Of a stretch of 64,000 nt of DNA, positions 9,651 to 17,773 are shown in pieces. A program made the position numbers and the translations under genes. The first letter of the stretch is position 1. The number at the start of each line of letters is the position of its first letter. Origin of the DNA: Streptomyces abyssalis (GTDB lineage: Bacteria; Actinomycetota; Actinomycetes; Streptomycetales; Streptomycetaceae); contig NZ_LJGT01000041.1 in NCBI RefSeq assembly GCF_001751365.1, positions 1,295,045-1,359,044 of the forward strand. Direction: 5' to 3'. The notes below the pieces were generated by a model. It was not told the origin of the DNA and ran no database searches. It saw only the letters and a list, made by a program, of their open reading frames with translations.

Positions 9651-9679
9651 GGCCCCTGACCGCCCGACGGTCAGGGGCC
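9651..9679. terminator. bidirectional terminator between proS and the citE-like gene
   Basis: A perfect 12-bp stem (GGCCCCTGACCG and complement) with a 5-nt loop. It overlaps the TGA stop of the reverse-strand lyase gene (9671-9673) and lies 76 nt beyond the proS stop, so it can serve both convergent genes. Confidence 0.75.
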
Positions 9680-10639
9680 CCCGCGTCGCCGGTGGCGCCT
9701 GAGGATCTCCTGGGCGTTGGCCGCCATGGCCTCGTCCACCATCTGTCCCTCGAAGGTCACGGCTCCGGCGCCCTGCGCCTGCGCCGCCCGCACGGCGGCG
9801 ATCAGGCGCTCGGCGCGGGCGAGTTCACCGGCGTCGGGGGAGAACACCTCGTTGATCACCGGGACGTGCGAGGGGTGGATCGCCATCATGCCCGCATAGC
9901 CGAGGGAACGGTTCTGCTCGGCGAACCGGCGCAGCCCCGCGAGATCGTCGATGTGCGTCCACAGCCCGCTGACGGGGTGTTCGGCGCCGGCGGCCCGTAC
10001 GTCCAGCAGGACGCGGGAGCGCAGCGCGTGGGTCTCGGTGCTCCTGGGACTCCAGCGGTAGCCCAGCGCGCGTTCGACGTCGCCGCCCGGGGCGGTCAGC
10101 GCGCCGGTGTAGTCGGTGCGGGAGGCCGCGGCGGTGATGTCGTGTGCGTTGCGCAGCGCCTGGGCCGTCTCCAGCAGCGGCACCAGGGCGATGCCGCCCG
10201 CCGGCAGCCCCTGGTCGCGCTCGGACCAGGCCAGCAGCCGGTCGGCGGTACGCACCTCCTGCTCGGACTGCACCTTCGGCAGGACGAGTCCGGCGAGACC
10301 GGGACGTGCGACGGCCCGCAGCTCCTCGACGGCGGACCAGGCGTCGAGCGAGTTGATCCGTACGAACAGGGCCATGCCGCCGCCGTCGTGTCCGGAGCCG
10401 CCGCCGTCGGCGTCCGGGGCACCGGCGCGGGCCGCGTGACGGGCGATGGCCTCGACGACGTGATCCAGGGCTGCCCGCTTGTCCTGCTCCGCGACCGCGT
10501 CCTCCAGATCGAGGATCGCCGCGTCGGCGCCGGACGCCTCGGCCTTGGAGAGCCACTCCGTCTTCGTGCCGGGCACGAACAGCAGCGAACGCAGCGGCGT
10601 CCGCGCGGGACGGGACGGCCTGCCGGACTCAGACGACAC
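9671..10639 (-). CDS. HpcH/HpaI aldolase/citrate lyase (CitE-like) family protein
   Basis: Predicted CitE-like acyl-CoA lyase or thioesterase, 322 aa, of the family that includes malyl-CoA and citramalyl-CoA lyases. Family motifs are visible: LRSLLFVPG near the N-terminus, LDLEDAV (metal and substrate acidic residues), FVRINSLD and LVLPKV. The GTG at 10639 was chosen because it is placed for coupling with the upstream CoA transferase, whose stop overlaps it by about 11 bp; an in-frame start at 10678 would overlap much more. A CoA transferase making an acyl-CoA, followed by a lyase cleaving it, is a common catabolic pair. The actual acid (citramalate, malate or a homologue) is inferred only from this context. 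Confidence 0.8.
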   Translation of the reverse strand: MSSESGRPSRPARTPLRSLLFVPGTKTEWLSKAEASGADAAILDLEDAVAEQDKRAALDHVVEAIARHAARAGAPDADGGGSGHDGGGMALFVRINSLDAWSAVEELRAVARPGLAGLVLPKVQSEQEVRTADRLLAWSERDQGLPAGGIALVPLLETAQALRNAHDITAAASRTDYTGALTAPGGDVERALGYRWSPRSTETHALRSRVLLDVRAAGAEHPVSGLWTHIDDLAGLRRFAEQNRSLGYAGMMAIHPSHVPVINEVFSPDAGELARAERLIAAVRAAQAQGAGAVTFEGQMVDEAMAANAQEILRRHRRRGGP

Positions 10640-11845
10640 CTTGCTGCTCCAGTTCCGCGAGCTTCTCGTCAGCGACACCGAGCCAGTGATGGTAGACGAG
10701 ACGGTTGTCCTGGCCGAGCTCGGGCCCGGTCCGCCACACCTGCCCCGGGTTCTGCCGGAAGTGCGGGATGACGGCCTGCATCCGTACGGGACCCAGGTCC
10801 GGGTCCTCGACCGTCACGATGTCCTCCCGCTCCTCGTAGACGGGGTCGGCCGCGATGTCCGCCGCGTCGAAGACCCGGGAGGCGACCACCTCGTTCTGTG
10901 CGAACAGCTCCAGGCACTCCCGTGTCGGGCGCCGTGCGACCCACTCCCGCAGCCCGCGTCGAGCCGCTCACGTCCGGCCTGCTGCGCCTCGGAGGTGGCG
11001 AACTCCGCCTCGTCCAGGCCGAGAAGGCGGGCGACGTTGCGTACGGAGCGGAGTGTCGCGGAGGTGACCGTGATCCACTCACCGTCCGCGGAACGGTAGG
11101 TGTTGATCACGGCGGCGGGTGCGACGGCGAGCTGGTTGCCGGACCGTTCGGGAACGGTGCCCAGCTGGTCGTGCACGATGACCTGCCATTCGACGAGCCG
11201 GAAGAGCGGTTCGAAGAGGGCCATGTCGATCCACTCGCCGTCGAAGTCCGGATCACGTTCGCGGCGGTGCAGGGCGGCGAGGACGGCGTAGGCGCCCATC
11301 AGCCCGTTCACGGCGTCCCCGTGGGAGAAGCCGGTGTGCACGGGCGGGCCGTCCGGGAAGCCGGTCAGATGGACGACCCCGCTTCGGGCCTCGCCCATCT
11401 TCCCGAAACCGGGGCTGTCGGCCAGCGACGAGGTGGCGCCGTAGCCGGAGATCTGCAGCAGCACGGCCCGGGGGTTCAGCCGGTGCACCGACTCCCAGTC
11501 GAGTCCCCAGTCGCGCAGGCGTCCGGCCCGCAACGTGACGATCACGACGTCCGCCCAGGCGACGAGGCGGTGCGCGAGCGCGCGTCCCTCTTCCTGGTGC
11601 AGATCGAGGGTGACGGACCGTTTGTTGCGTCCGGCGACCTTGAACCACAGGGGAGTGCCGTCGCGCCTCGGGCCCATGGCGCGGGCGGCGTCACCCGCAC
11701 CGGGGGGCTCGACGTGTACGACGTCCGCTCCCTGGTCCGCCAGCATCGAGCCCGCCAGCGGGCCGGCGACGACATGGGCGAACTCGACGACCTTCAGGTC
11801 GCACAGCTGCCCGCGGCGTCCGGCGTCGTCGTGGTCGTCGGTCAC
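10629..11845 (-). pseudogene. CaiB/BaiF (family III) CoA transferase, frameshifted
   Basis: The N-terminal frame gives a family III CoA-transferase start (LCDLKVVEFAHVVAGPLAGSMLADQGADVV is summarised here by its VVEF and AGPLAG motifs) and continues through GDAVNGLMGAYAVLAAL and GEWIDMALFEPLF. Near 10950-10956 the reading frame breaks. A one-base shift restores the expected LREWVARRPTRECLELF and continues to the C-terminus ending QQGVV at 10629. The missing base lies in a GCGGGCTGCGG run. Intact, the protein would be about 405 aa and would transfer CoA to an organic acid. The GTG at 11845 has a GAGGAG ribosome-binding sequence. Either the gene is a recent pseudogene or the base was lost in sequencing; no other damage was seen. 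Confidence 0.8.
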
Positions 11846-11940
11846 AGGGGCGCTCCTCGCTCGGCGGTCGGTCACGGCGTCTTCGGCTCAGCCTCTCCGA
11901 GCGGAGAAATGCCTGTCCAGCAAGAAAGGACGATCAATCG

Positions 11941-11955
11941 ATGCGCTTTTCGCAT
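11941..11955. promoter_or_regulatory. candidate LysR-type box (ATGC-N7-GCAT) upstream of the CoA transferase
   Basis: ATGCGCTTTTCGCAT fits the T-N11-A LysR box and has the same ATGC/GCAT arms as the site at 12942. It lies about 96 bp upstream of the CoA transferase GTG and is a likely binding site for the adjacent LysR regulator. Confidence 0.55.
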
Positions 11956-11983
11956 GAGGCGGGCGGGCGTGTACGTCCCGGCG

Positions 11984-12907
11984 TCATGCCCAAGTGACGC
12001 CCTCCGGGAGACTTCCGCCCTCCTCGCGCAGCGCGTCCAGTGTGTCGAGGAAGCCCCGGGCCGCCAGCGGCACCGTCCGCCTCGCCCTCATCACCACGTC
12101 CAGGCGGCGGTGGACCACCGGACGGACGAGCGGGGCCGGGACGAAGTCACCGGTCCCCAGCAGCGGCAGCACGAGCGCGGGCATCGCGGACACCCCCAGC
12201 CCGGCGGCCACCAGCCCGCCGACCGTCGCCACGCTGGCGGCCTCGGCCGCGGGCGGAACCCGGGCGTCGATCTGCGCGAACGTGGCGTCGGCGAGCCGCC
12301 GCACGCTGGAGTCCTGGCCGACCGCGAGAAACGGATGCCGTGCCAGGTCCTCCCAGGCCACCTCCGCCCGCCCGGCCAGCGCGTGCCCGCTCGGCAGCAC
12401 TGCGACGAACCGGTCGCGCACCAGCGGCAGATGCTCCAGCTGGGCCGAGGGCTCGCCGGCCGTGGTGATGGCGAAGTCCGCGTCGCCGGAGGTCACATGG
12501 TCCAGCACCGGGCGCTCCGGGCCATCCATGATCCGTACGGCCGCGTGCGGCCGCCGGCCGCGGAAGTCGGAGATCACCCGCGGCAGCAGCACGGCGGCGA
12601 CCGAAGGCAGCGTCGCCACGGCCACGGTCCCGGACTCGCCCAGCAGGAAGCGCTCCAGTTCCTTCATGCCCGCGCGGTGCGCGCCCAGGATCTGGTCCGC
12701 GATCCGCAGCGCCTCGGTCCCGGCGGCGGTCAGCTGCACGTTGCGGGTGTCGCGCTCCAGCAGCTGCGCGCCGAGCACACGTTCCAGGTCCGCGACCGCT
12801 CTGCTGAGCGACGACTGCGAGACGTGCAACTGCGACGCGGCGGCCGTGAAACTGGCCGCCCGTGCGACGGCGGCGTAGGCGGAGAGCTGGCGGAGGGTCG
12901 CATCCAT
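11984..12907 (-). CDS. LysR family transcriptional regulator
   Basis: Predicted DNA-binding regulator, 307 aa. The N-terminal winged HTH reads LRQLSAYAAVARAASF then SQSSLSRAVADLERVLG, the LysR signature. The effector domain begins near residue 90 (TVAVATLPSVAAVLLPRVI). The ATG at 12907 (MDATLRQ) was preferred over an upstream in-frame ATG because it fits family N-termini. It is divergent from the CitMHS transporter and lies upstream of the CoA transferase/lyase pair, so it probably controls both. The two matching T-N11-A boxes at 11941 and 12942 support this. The inducer is probably the transported acid (inference). Confidence 0.9.
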   Translation of the reverse strand: MDATLRQLSAYAAVARAASFTAAASQLHVSQSSLSRAVADLERVLGAQLLERDTRNVQLTAAGTEALRIADQILGAHRAGMKELERFLLGESGTVAVATLPSVAAVLLPRVISDFRGRRPHAAVRIMDGPERPVLDHVTSGDADFAITTAGEPSAQLEHLPLVRDRFVAVLPSGHALAGRAEVAWEDLARHPFLAVGQDSSVRRLADATFAQIDARVPPAAEAASVATVGGLVAAGLGVSAMPALVLPLLGTGDFVPAPLVRPVVHRRLDVVMRARRTVPLAARGFLDTLDALREEGGSLPEGVTWA

Positions 12908-12941
12908 GAGCGGCGAGCATAGGCGGCACAAGGCAGAACTG

Positions 12942-12956
12942 ATGCACAGATCGCAT
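12942..12956. promoter_or_regulatory. candidate LysR-type box (ATGC-N7-GCAT) in the lysR-citM divergent promoter
   Basis: ATGCACAGATCGCAT is a T-N11-A palindrome 35 bp upstream of the LysR start and 122 bp upstream of the transporter. It matches the arms of the box at 11941. A second, weaker palindrome (TGAATCCCGGTTCA, 12960-12973) follows directly. Confidence 0.6.
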
Positions 12957-13077
12957 GAGTGAATCCCGGTTCAATGCTGGACACCCATTCGATCCGGCTC
13001 CGAAACTCTCGGGCAGCGCGACGCCCTCGTACATACGTCGCCCGCCGCAAGGCCCGGGAACAGGAGAGCGAGAGATC

Positions 13078-13806
13078 ATGCTGGCAGCACTGGGCTTCAC
13101 CACGATCGGTCTCTTCCTGCTGCTCACCATGACGAGGCGGCTGTCCGTTCTCGTCGCGCTGGTGCTGCTTCCGGTACTCGCGGCGCTCGCCGGGGGCTTC
13201 GCGGACCGGCTCGGCGAGATGATCCTCGAGGGCCTGACGACGGTGGCGCCCACCGGCATCATGATCGCCTTCGCCTACCTCTACTTCAGCCTGATGGTGG
13301 ACGCCGGGCTCTTCGACCCCCTCATACGCGGCATCCTCCGCTTCGGCCGCCGCGACCCGCTGCGCATATGCATGGGCACGGCCGTCCTGACGATGTGCGT
13401 CGCCCTGGACGGCGACGGCGCCTCCACATTCCTGATCACCGTCTCCGCCCTGCTGCCCGTCTACCAGAAGCTGGGCATGCGGCCACTGGTGCTGAGCGGG
13501 ATCATCTGCCTGGGCGCAGGCGTGATGAACATGATCCCGTGGGGCGGTCCGACGGTACGGGCGGCTGCCGCGCTGAAGCTCGACACCTCGGAGGTCTTCC
13601 TGCCCGTCCTCCCCGCCATGGGGTGCGGGATCGCGTGGGTGCTGGTGGCCACGTACCTGATCGGTCGCCGTGAGCGGAACCGGCTCGGCAGCGTGGACGC
13701 CGTGCCGGCGGGCGGGGGCGAGCCCGGGGACCCCGGCGCCGGCTCGGCTCGGCCACGGGTTCGGGTTCGGCTCCGGGTTCCGGCGACGGTGAACGCCCAG
13801 ACGTGA
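13078..13806 (+). CDS. CitMHS family citrate-type transporter, N-terminal part
   Basis: The first 242 residues of a CitMHS-type secondary transporter, which imports metal complexes of citrate or related acids with protons. Hydrophobic segments and family motifs are clear: LFLLLTMTRRLSVLVAL, VALDGDGASTFLITVSA and MNMIPWGGPTVRAAAAL. After residue about 205 the frame becomes Arg/Val-rich (RVRVRLRV) and stops. The second half of the same family is encoded in the next frame from 13803 with a GTGA overlap. In that second frame the same DNA just upstream reads as a plausible Gly/Ser linker, which suggests a frameshift near 13700-13760 rather than a natural end. Divergent from the LysR gene. Confidence 0.8.
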   Translation: MLAALGFTTIGLFLLLTMTRRLSVLVALVLLPVLAALAGGFADRLGEMILEGLTTVAPTGIMIAFAYLYFSLMVDAGLFDPLIRGILRFGRRDPLRICMGTAVLTMCVALDGDGASTFLITVSALLPVYQKLGMRPLVLSGIICLGAGVMNMIPWGGPTVRAAAALKLDTSEVFLPVLPAMGCGIAWVLVATYLIGRRERNRLGSVDAVPAGGGEPGDPGAGSARPRVRVRLRVPATVNAQT

Positions 13807-14495
13807 GCCGCGAGAACGCGGGCGGGGACGCGGACAAGGAAGGTCACGTACGGCTCGCGGTCGCCGGGCGTCCCCGCACCTGGCTGACCGTCTTCAACCT
13901 GGTCCTCACGCTCGCTCTGCTCGTCAGCCTCGTCCTGCAGCTGATGCCGCTCGAAGTGCTCTTCATCATCGGCTTCGCGGTCGCTCTGCTCGTGAACCAC
14001 CCCCGGTGGGAGGACCAGCAGGCGCTGCTGGACAGGCACGGCAAGAACGTCGTCCTCGTCACCACCATGATCTTCGCCGCGGGCGTCCTCACCGGAGTCC
14101 TCACGGAGACAAAGATGATCGACGAGATGGCGAAGACCCTCGTCTCCGTCATCCCCGCTTCGCTGGGCGGCCACCTCCCGGGGATCGTGGCCGTCACCGG
14201 CATGCCGCTGAGCCTCGCCCTGACCCCCGACGCCTACTACTTCGGTGTACTGCCGGTGCTCTCCGAGACCGCTCAGGGGTTCGGCACCGAGCGGGCCGAG
14301 ATCGCACGGGCCGCCATTCTCGGCCAGATGACGACGGGCTTCCCGCTCAGCCCTCTCACCGCCTCCACCTTCATCCTCGTCGGCATGACGGGCGTACAGC
14401 TCGGCGAACACCAGCGCTTCATCTTCGGCTGGGCGTTCGGGACCACGCTGGTGATGTCCGCCGCCGCGATGCTGACCGGCGTCGTCCCGCTCTGA
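13803..14495 (+). CDS. CitMHS family citrate-type transporter, C-terminal part
   Basis: 230 residues matching the C-terminal half of CitMHS transporters: TWLTVFNLVLTLALL, LFIIGFAVALLVNHP, TPDAYYFGVLPVLSE and SPLTASTFILVGMTGVQLG. GTG at 13803 overlaps the stop of the N-terminal part (GTGA), so the two halves could be made separately by coupled translation. A single-base frameshift splitting one gene of about 470 codons is the simpler reading, because family members are single chains. Together with the lyase and CoA transferase it would supply the acid substrate of the module. Confidence 0.8.
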   Translation: MSRENAGGDADKEGHVRLAVAGRPRTWLTVFNLVLTLALLVSLVLQLMPLEVLFIIGFAVALLVNHPRWEDQQALLDRHGKNVVLVTTMIFAAGVLTGVLTETKMIDEMAKTLVSVIPASLGGHLPGIVAVTGMPLSLALTPDAYYFGVLPVLSETAQGFGTERAEIARAAILGQMTTGFPLSPLTASTFILVGMTGVQLGEHQRFIFGWAFGTTLVMSAAAMLTGVVPL

Positions 14496-14567
14496 GCGCC
14501 GACGAAGCAGGAGCGGGGGCGGCACCGGGGGCGGTGGGACCGGGACCGGTTCCGGACGGGCCGCTGG

Positions 14568-15611
14568 TCAGAGCCAGCCGGCGAACTCCAGCAGCAGCTC
14601 GCCGTCCTCCCGGTTGCCGCTGCCGATGTGCCGTACGCCGGACTCGACCGCACGGTAGAGCGACCAGCCCCGCAGCCGTTCCCGGTCCACCTCCAGGGAG
14701 TCGGCGAGCTTGTGCAGACGCCGCCGGGTCGCCGAGGCCGCGCCGGGGGAGGCGAGGAGGTCGTGCAGCCGGTCCCGTACGAGACGGGCCAGGTCGTACG
14801 TGCGCTCGCCCAGCAGCGGGTCCGGGCCGGTCGCGAGCCACGGCACCCGACCGGCGTCGGCGGCGAGGACCGCCCCCTGTCTGAAGTCGCCGTGCAGCAG
14901 CACCTCTTCGGGCGGATCGGCCAGCAGCCCGTCCCGCAGCTCCAGCGCCTCGTCCCGCAGCGGCCGCACCTCCTCCGGCGTCGCGGGGGAACGCAGGAAC
15001 GCGCTGCCCGCGGCGGTGTGCCCGGCCACCGTGCCGAGGCTCCCTGCCCCCGCGGCCGAACCCGCGGCCGAGCCCGCCGCCGATCCGGCGCCCGGTCCCG
15101 CGACCGTGCTCTCGGCGGCCGCCGCGCCCGCGCCGTCCGGCTCCGGTGCGACCCACAACCGCCGTACGGCGGACGCGGCCTCCAGCATCGCTTTCGCCTC
15201 GGGCAGCGACCGCAGAGACATCTCACCGTGCAGCCGCTCCAGCAGCAGGGCACCTTCCGCGTCGTCCGAGCGCAGCAGCTGCACCGCACCGTGGCCGTTC
15301 CAGTGCGCGAGGGCCGTACGCTCCCGTTCGGTGCGCTCCCGTGCCCCGGAGACGTACGGAGCGAGCAGCTTCAGCGCGGCCGGAGCCCCGTCGGCCTGCC
15401 GCACGAGCGTCACCAGACTGCCGCGGCCCCCGGGCGATACCACGCGTTCCGGCGTCAGCTCCCACTTCTCCAGCACCCGCTCCAGCAGAGCCGGGAGCTG
15501 CGCGAGCCATTCCTCACCGGCCCGGCCCATCTGCTCGCCGGCGTGCCCGTGCTGCGAGCCGAGGGTGCGCACAAGCCGCTGCGGAGGATCGAGAGGCAGT
15601 GCAGAAGCCAT
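14568..15611 (-). CDS. aminoglycoside phosphotransferase-fold protein
   Basis: Protein of 347 aa with the kinase-like fold of aminoglycoside/hydroxyurea phosphotransferases. The catalytic-loop motif is LLHGDFRQGAVL and the C-lobe motif is DPLLGERTYDLARLVRDRL. The HGD aspartate is present, but the HGDxxxxN asparagine is replaced by alanine. The downstream metal-binding aspartate usually found in WLxIDPK is a glycine in WLATGPDP. An Ala/Gly-rich insertion of about 40 residues sits before the catalytic loop (residues about 160-200). It may therefore not be a working antibiotic kinase. It is followed upstream on the same strand by the DUF4439 pair. Function unknown. Confidence 0.75.
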   Translation of the reverse strand: MASALPLDPPQRLVRTLGSQHGHAGEQMGRAGEEWLAQLPALLERVLEKWELTPERVVSPGGRGSLVTLVRQADGAPAALKLLAPYVSGARERTERERTALAHWNGHGAVQLLRSDDAEGALLLERLHGEMSLRSLPEAKAMLEAASAVRRLWVAPEPDGAGAAAAESTVAGPGAGSAAGSAAGSAAGAGSLGTVAGHTAAGSAFLRSPATPEEVRPLRDEALELRDGLLADPPEEVLLHGDFRQGAVLAADAGRVPWLATGPDPLLGERTYDLARLVRDRLHDLLASPGAASATRRRLHKLADSLEVDRERLRGWSLYRAVESGVRHIGSGNREDGELLLEFAGWL

Positions 15612-15784
15612 GCGGTGAAGTGGACCTTTCCGGACGGATGTGGCCTACGGGCGGGACGGACGGCCGGCGGTGCCGTGCGTGCGGTGCGGGCGAAGCGGTG
15701 CAGTGCCGTGCGGGGCCGTGCAGAGCGTGCTGCGCAGTGCGCTGCCGGGTCGTGCCGGGTACCGGTACGCCGGGAGTGGGACCG

Positions 15785-16264
15785 TCAGAGCGAACCGGAC
15801 GTCTCACCGTTCGCGGGCGACCCCGACGGCGCCGGTCCGTCGGAGGCGGAGCGCTCGGAGAGACCAGGGAAGGCTACGCTGCTGCCGCGCCACCGCGCCG
15901 ACCGGACCGCCGCCTCGCTCAGCGCGGACGCCGCCTCCCGCCGCCGGGCACCCTCGCTCACCCGTACGAGATCCCCGTACACCCCCGCCAGCCGGTCCTC
16001 CAGTTCCGCCGCGAGCCGTACCGCGGCGGCGCTGTCCGGCACGGCGAACGGCAGGGCGTACGCCGCGGCGGCGGGCTCCGGTTCGCCGCCCAGATCCCGC
16101 ACTTCGCGGCGCAGCGCGTCGCGGCGGGAGCGGTGCACGTCGTAGGCGCTGCGCGCCTCGTCCTGGCGTGACGATCCGATGCGGCCGCCGACGACGCCGT
16201 AGCCGTAGACGGTCGCGTGCTCCGCGGCGAGGGCCGCCTGCACGGCGTCGACCAGCTTCTTCAT
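15785..16264 (-). CDS. DUF4439 ferritin-like domain protein
   Basis: Small helical protein of 159 aa with the DUF4439 signature ALAAEHATVYGYGVVGGRI near the N-terminus, a ferritin-like four-helix fold. The ATG at 16264 was chosen because it overlaps the upstream lipoprotein stop (ATGA) and starts the conserved helix; an open frame further upstream is only shadow coding. It is probably translationally coupled with the lipoprotein. Metal binding is known or suspected for the family but cannot be shown here. A 173-bp gap holding degenerate GTGCCGTGCG-like repeats separates it from the phosphotransferase-fold gene. Confidence 0.75.
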   Translation of the reverse strand: MKKLVDAVQAALAAEHATVYGYGVVGGRIGSSRQDEARSAYDVHRSRRDALRREVRDLGGEPEPAAAAYALPFAVPDSAAAVRLAAELEDRLAGVYGDLVRVSEGARRREAASALSEAAVRSARWRGSSVAFPGLSERSASDGPAPSGSPANGETSGSL

Positions 16265-16944
16265 GCGCCGCCGTCCTTCCGGTCCTGCGTTTCCCGTCCG
16301 TCCTGCGCACCGAGCAGATACGCGTGCGCCGCGCCCGCCGCGGCCAGGGACGCGAGCACGCGCGCCGTCTCCGGCGGTGCCTTCACCATTGCCGCGGTGC
16401 GGGCACGTGCCGTGCGGCGCTCGGCGTCGCCCAGCGCCGTCAGCGCGGCCTTCTCGCCGTCGGGCACCCGGGGCCTGCCGTGCTTGCCTCCCCCAGAGCC
16501 TCTGGCCTGGGGGTGCCCCCACCGGTCGCCCCCGGCGCCGCCGTCGTTCCTGCTCCCGTCGTCGTCCTCGCTCCCGTGCCTGTCCCCGCCCTTGTTCTCG
16601 CCCCCGCCCTCGCCGCTGAGGACCTCGGCGTGCCGCATGGTCGACTCACGCAGCGGACGGAGCCGGTCCGCGAGCCCTGAGTGGGCGTCGGCGGTCGCGT
16701 CGTAGCTGGCCAGCAGTTCCAGGCTCTGACGGGCGGCCTCCCGCCGAAGCCGCTTGTCCGAGGCGGCGACCTGCTCGGCGTCCGCGCTCGCGTCGTCCCC
16801 GGAACAGCCCGAGGTGAGCGTCGTCAGGGCCCCGAGCGGAGCCAGAGTGCCGAGCGTCCCGGCGACCATCGACCGTCTGCGCGGGCCCGCCGGCGGCTGG
16901 GGGCACCCCCAGGCCGGAGGATCTGGGGGAGGCATGAGCGGCAT
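16261..16944 (-). CDS. putative Tat-type lipoprotein, partner of the DUF4439 protein
   Basis: Protein of 227 aa with an N-terminal RRRSMVAGTLG twin-arginine stretch, a hydrophobic segment and the lipobox LTSGC (lipidated Cys about 47). It is predicted to be exported and anchored outside the membrane. The mature part is helical and charged, with a Gly/Asp-rich insertion (about residues 115-150). The ATG at 16944 has an AGGGAG ribosome-binding sequence. Two copies of a 36-bp dispersed repeat lie inside the gene: one encodes residues about 4-15 (PPPDPPAWGCPQ) and one encodes the WGHPQARGSGGG segment. The stop overlaps the DUF4439 start. Function unknown; a ferritin-like role is possible by context. 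Confidence 0.65.
   Translation of the reverse strand: MPLMPPPDPPAWGCPQPPAGPRRRSMVAGTLGTLAPLGALTTLTSGCSGDDASADAEQVAASDKRLRREAARQSLELLASYDATADAHSGLADRLRPLRESTMRHAEVLSGEGGGENKGGDRHGSEDDDGSRNDGGAGGDRWGHPQARGSGGGKHGRPRVPDGEKAALTALGDAERRTARARTAAMVKAPPETARVLASLAAAGAAHAYLLGAQDGRETQDRKDGGA
16486..16521 (+). repeat. 36-bp dispersed imperfect palindrome, copy A
   Basis: Begins GCCTCCCCCAGA and ends GGGGGTGCCCCCA. It is identical to the reverse complement of copy B at 34 of 36 positions. It lies in frame in the lipoprotein gene. Confidence 0.85.
16898..16933 (-). repeat. 36-bp dispersed imperfect palindrome, copy B
   Basis: Begins TGGGGGCACCCCC and ends CTGGGGGAGGC on the plus strand, inverted relative to copy A. 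It encodes part of the N-terminus of the lipoprotein. Confidence 0.85.
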
Positions 16945-17138
16945 GGGGGCTCCCTGATCGGCGTCGTATCGCTCGAACCTCTGCGGTGGGCACCGCATGC
17001 GGTGATCACCGCCCGTGAGGGTACCTGCGCGCATTCGAACGTATCGACGGGCCACCCTCGCTGCCCCATGAATACCCGCACGTCCCCTGACATCCCGCCC
17101 GGATCGCCCGTCTGGTCGGCGCCGCCCGTGGCAGACGT

Positions 17139-17144
17139 TAGGCT
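17139..17144 (+). promoter_or_regulatory. candidate -10 (TAGGCT) for the rimP-nusA operon
   Basis: TAGGCT fits the Streptomyces vegetative -10 and lies 79 bp upstream of rimP. No good -35 was found. The same hexamer lies upstream of rpsO and pnp. Confidence 0.4.
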
Positions 17145-17222
17145 TGGACCGGTACACGACCACGTCATCTCCCCCATCACAGGCGCCCCTACAACAGCAC
17201 ACGCGGCCGAGGAGTCACCCGG

Positions 17223-17771
17223 ATGAGCACCACCCAGAGCGAGAGGCTGCGCGAACTGCTGGAGCCCCTCGTGAGCAAGAAGGGGCTGGATCTCGAAGAG
17301 ATCGAGGTGACGCCCGCCGGAAAGCGGCGGGTGCTCCGCGTCGTGGTGGATTCCGACGACGGAGTCCAGCTGGACACCTGCGCCGAGCTGAGCCGGACCC
17401 TCTCCGAGTCGCTGGACGAGACCGACATCATGGGCGGCTCCCCTTACGTGCTGGAAGTGACCTCACCCGGCGCCGAGCGCCCCCTGACCGAGCAGCGCCA
17501 CTACCGCCGCGCGCTCGGCCGGCTCGTGAAGGCCGACCTCACCGAGAGCGCCGGCGGCGGCGAGCTGACGGCGCGCATCACAGGTGTGGACGCGGCAGGC
17601 GTCGATCTGGAGGTCCCGGGCGTGAAGGGCCGCAAGCCCACCGCCCGCCGGCTCGCCTTCGAGGAGATCGCGAAGGCGCGCGTCGAGATCGAGTTCAACC
17701 GCAAGGCCGCCGAGCAGAGAGCGCAGCACGAGTCCGCGGCCGCTGACGACGAAGGCAAGGAGGAGGCGTAG
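17223..17771 (+). CDS. rimP: ribosome maturation factor RimP
   Basis: Assembly factor for the 30S subunit, 182 aa. The N-terminal alpha/beta domain (LRELLEPLVSKKGLDLEEIEV) is followed by the conserved YVLEVTSPGAERPLT segment, which is the family signature, and a C-terminal Sm-like domain. A short charged tail follows. The ATG at 17223 has a GAGG ribosome-binding sequence. It is the first gene of the rimP-nusA-ylxR-infB group, with only 2 bp to nusA. Confidence 0.95.
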   Translation: MSTTQSERLRELLEPLVSKKGLDLEEIEVTPAGKRRVLRVVVDSDDGVQLDTCAELSRTLSESLDETDIMGGSPYVLEVTSPGAERPLTEQRHYRRALGRLVKADLTESAGGGELTARITGVDAAGVDLEVPGVKGRKPTARRLAFEEIAKARVEIEFNRKAAEQRAQHESAAADDEGKEEA

Positions 17772-17773
17772 CC

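Noticed and set aside
16945..17222. A small gene in the gap before rimP
   Set aside because: Open frames here are shadows of low-complexity GC-rich DNA. No ribosome-binding sequence with a plausible protein was seen.
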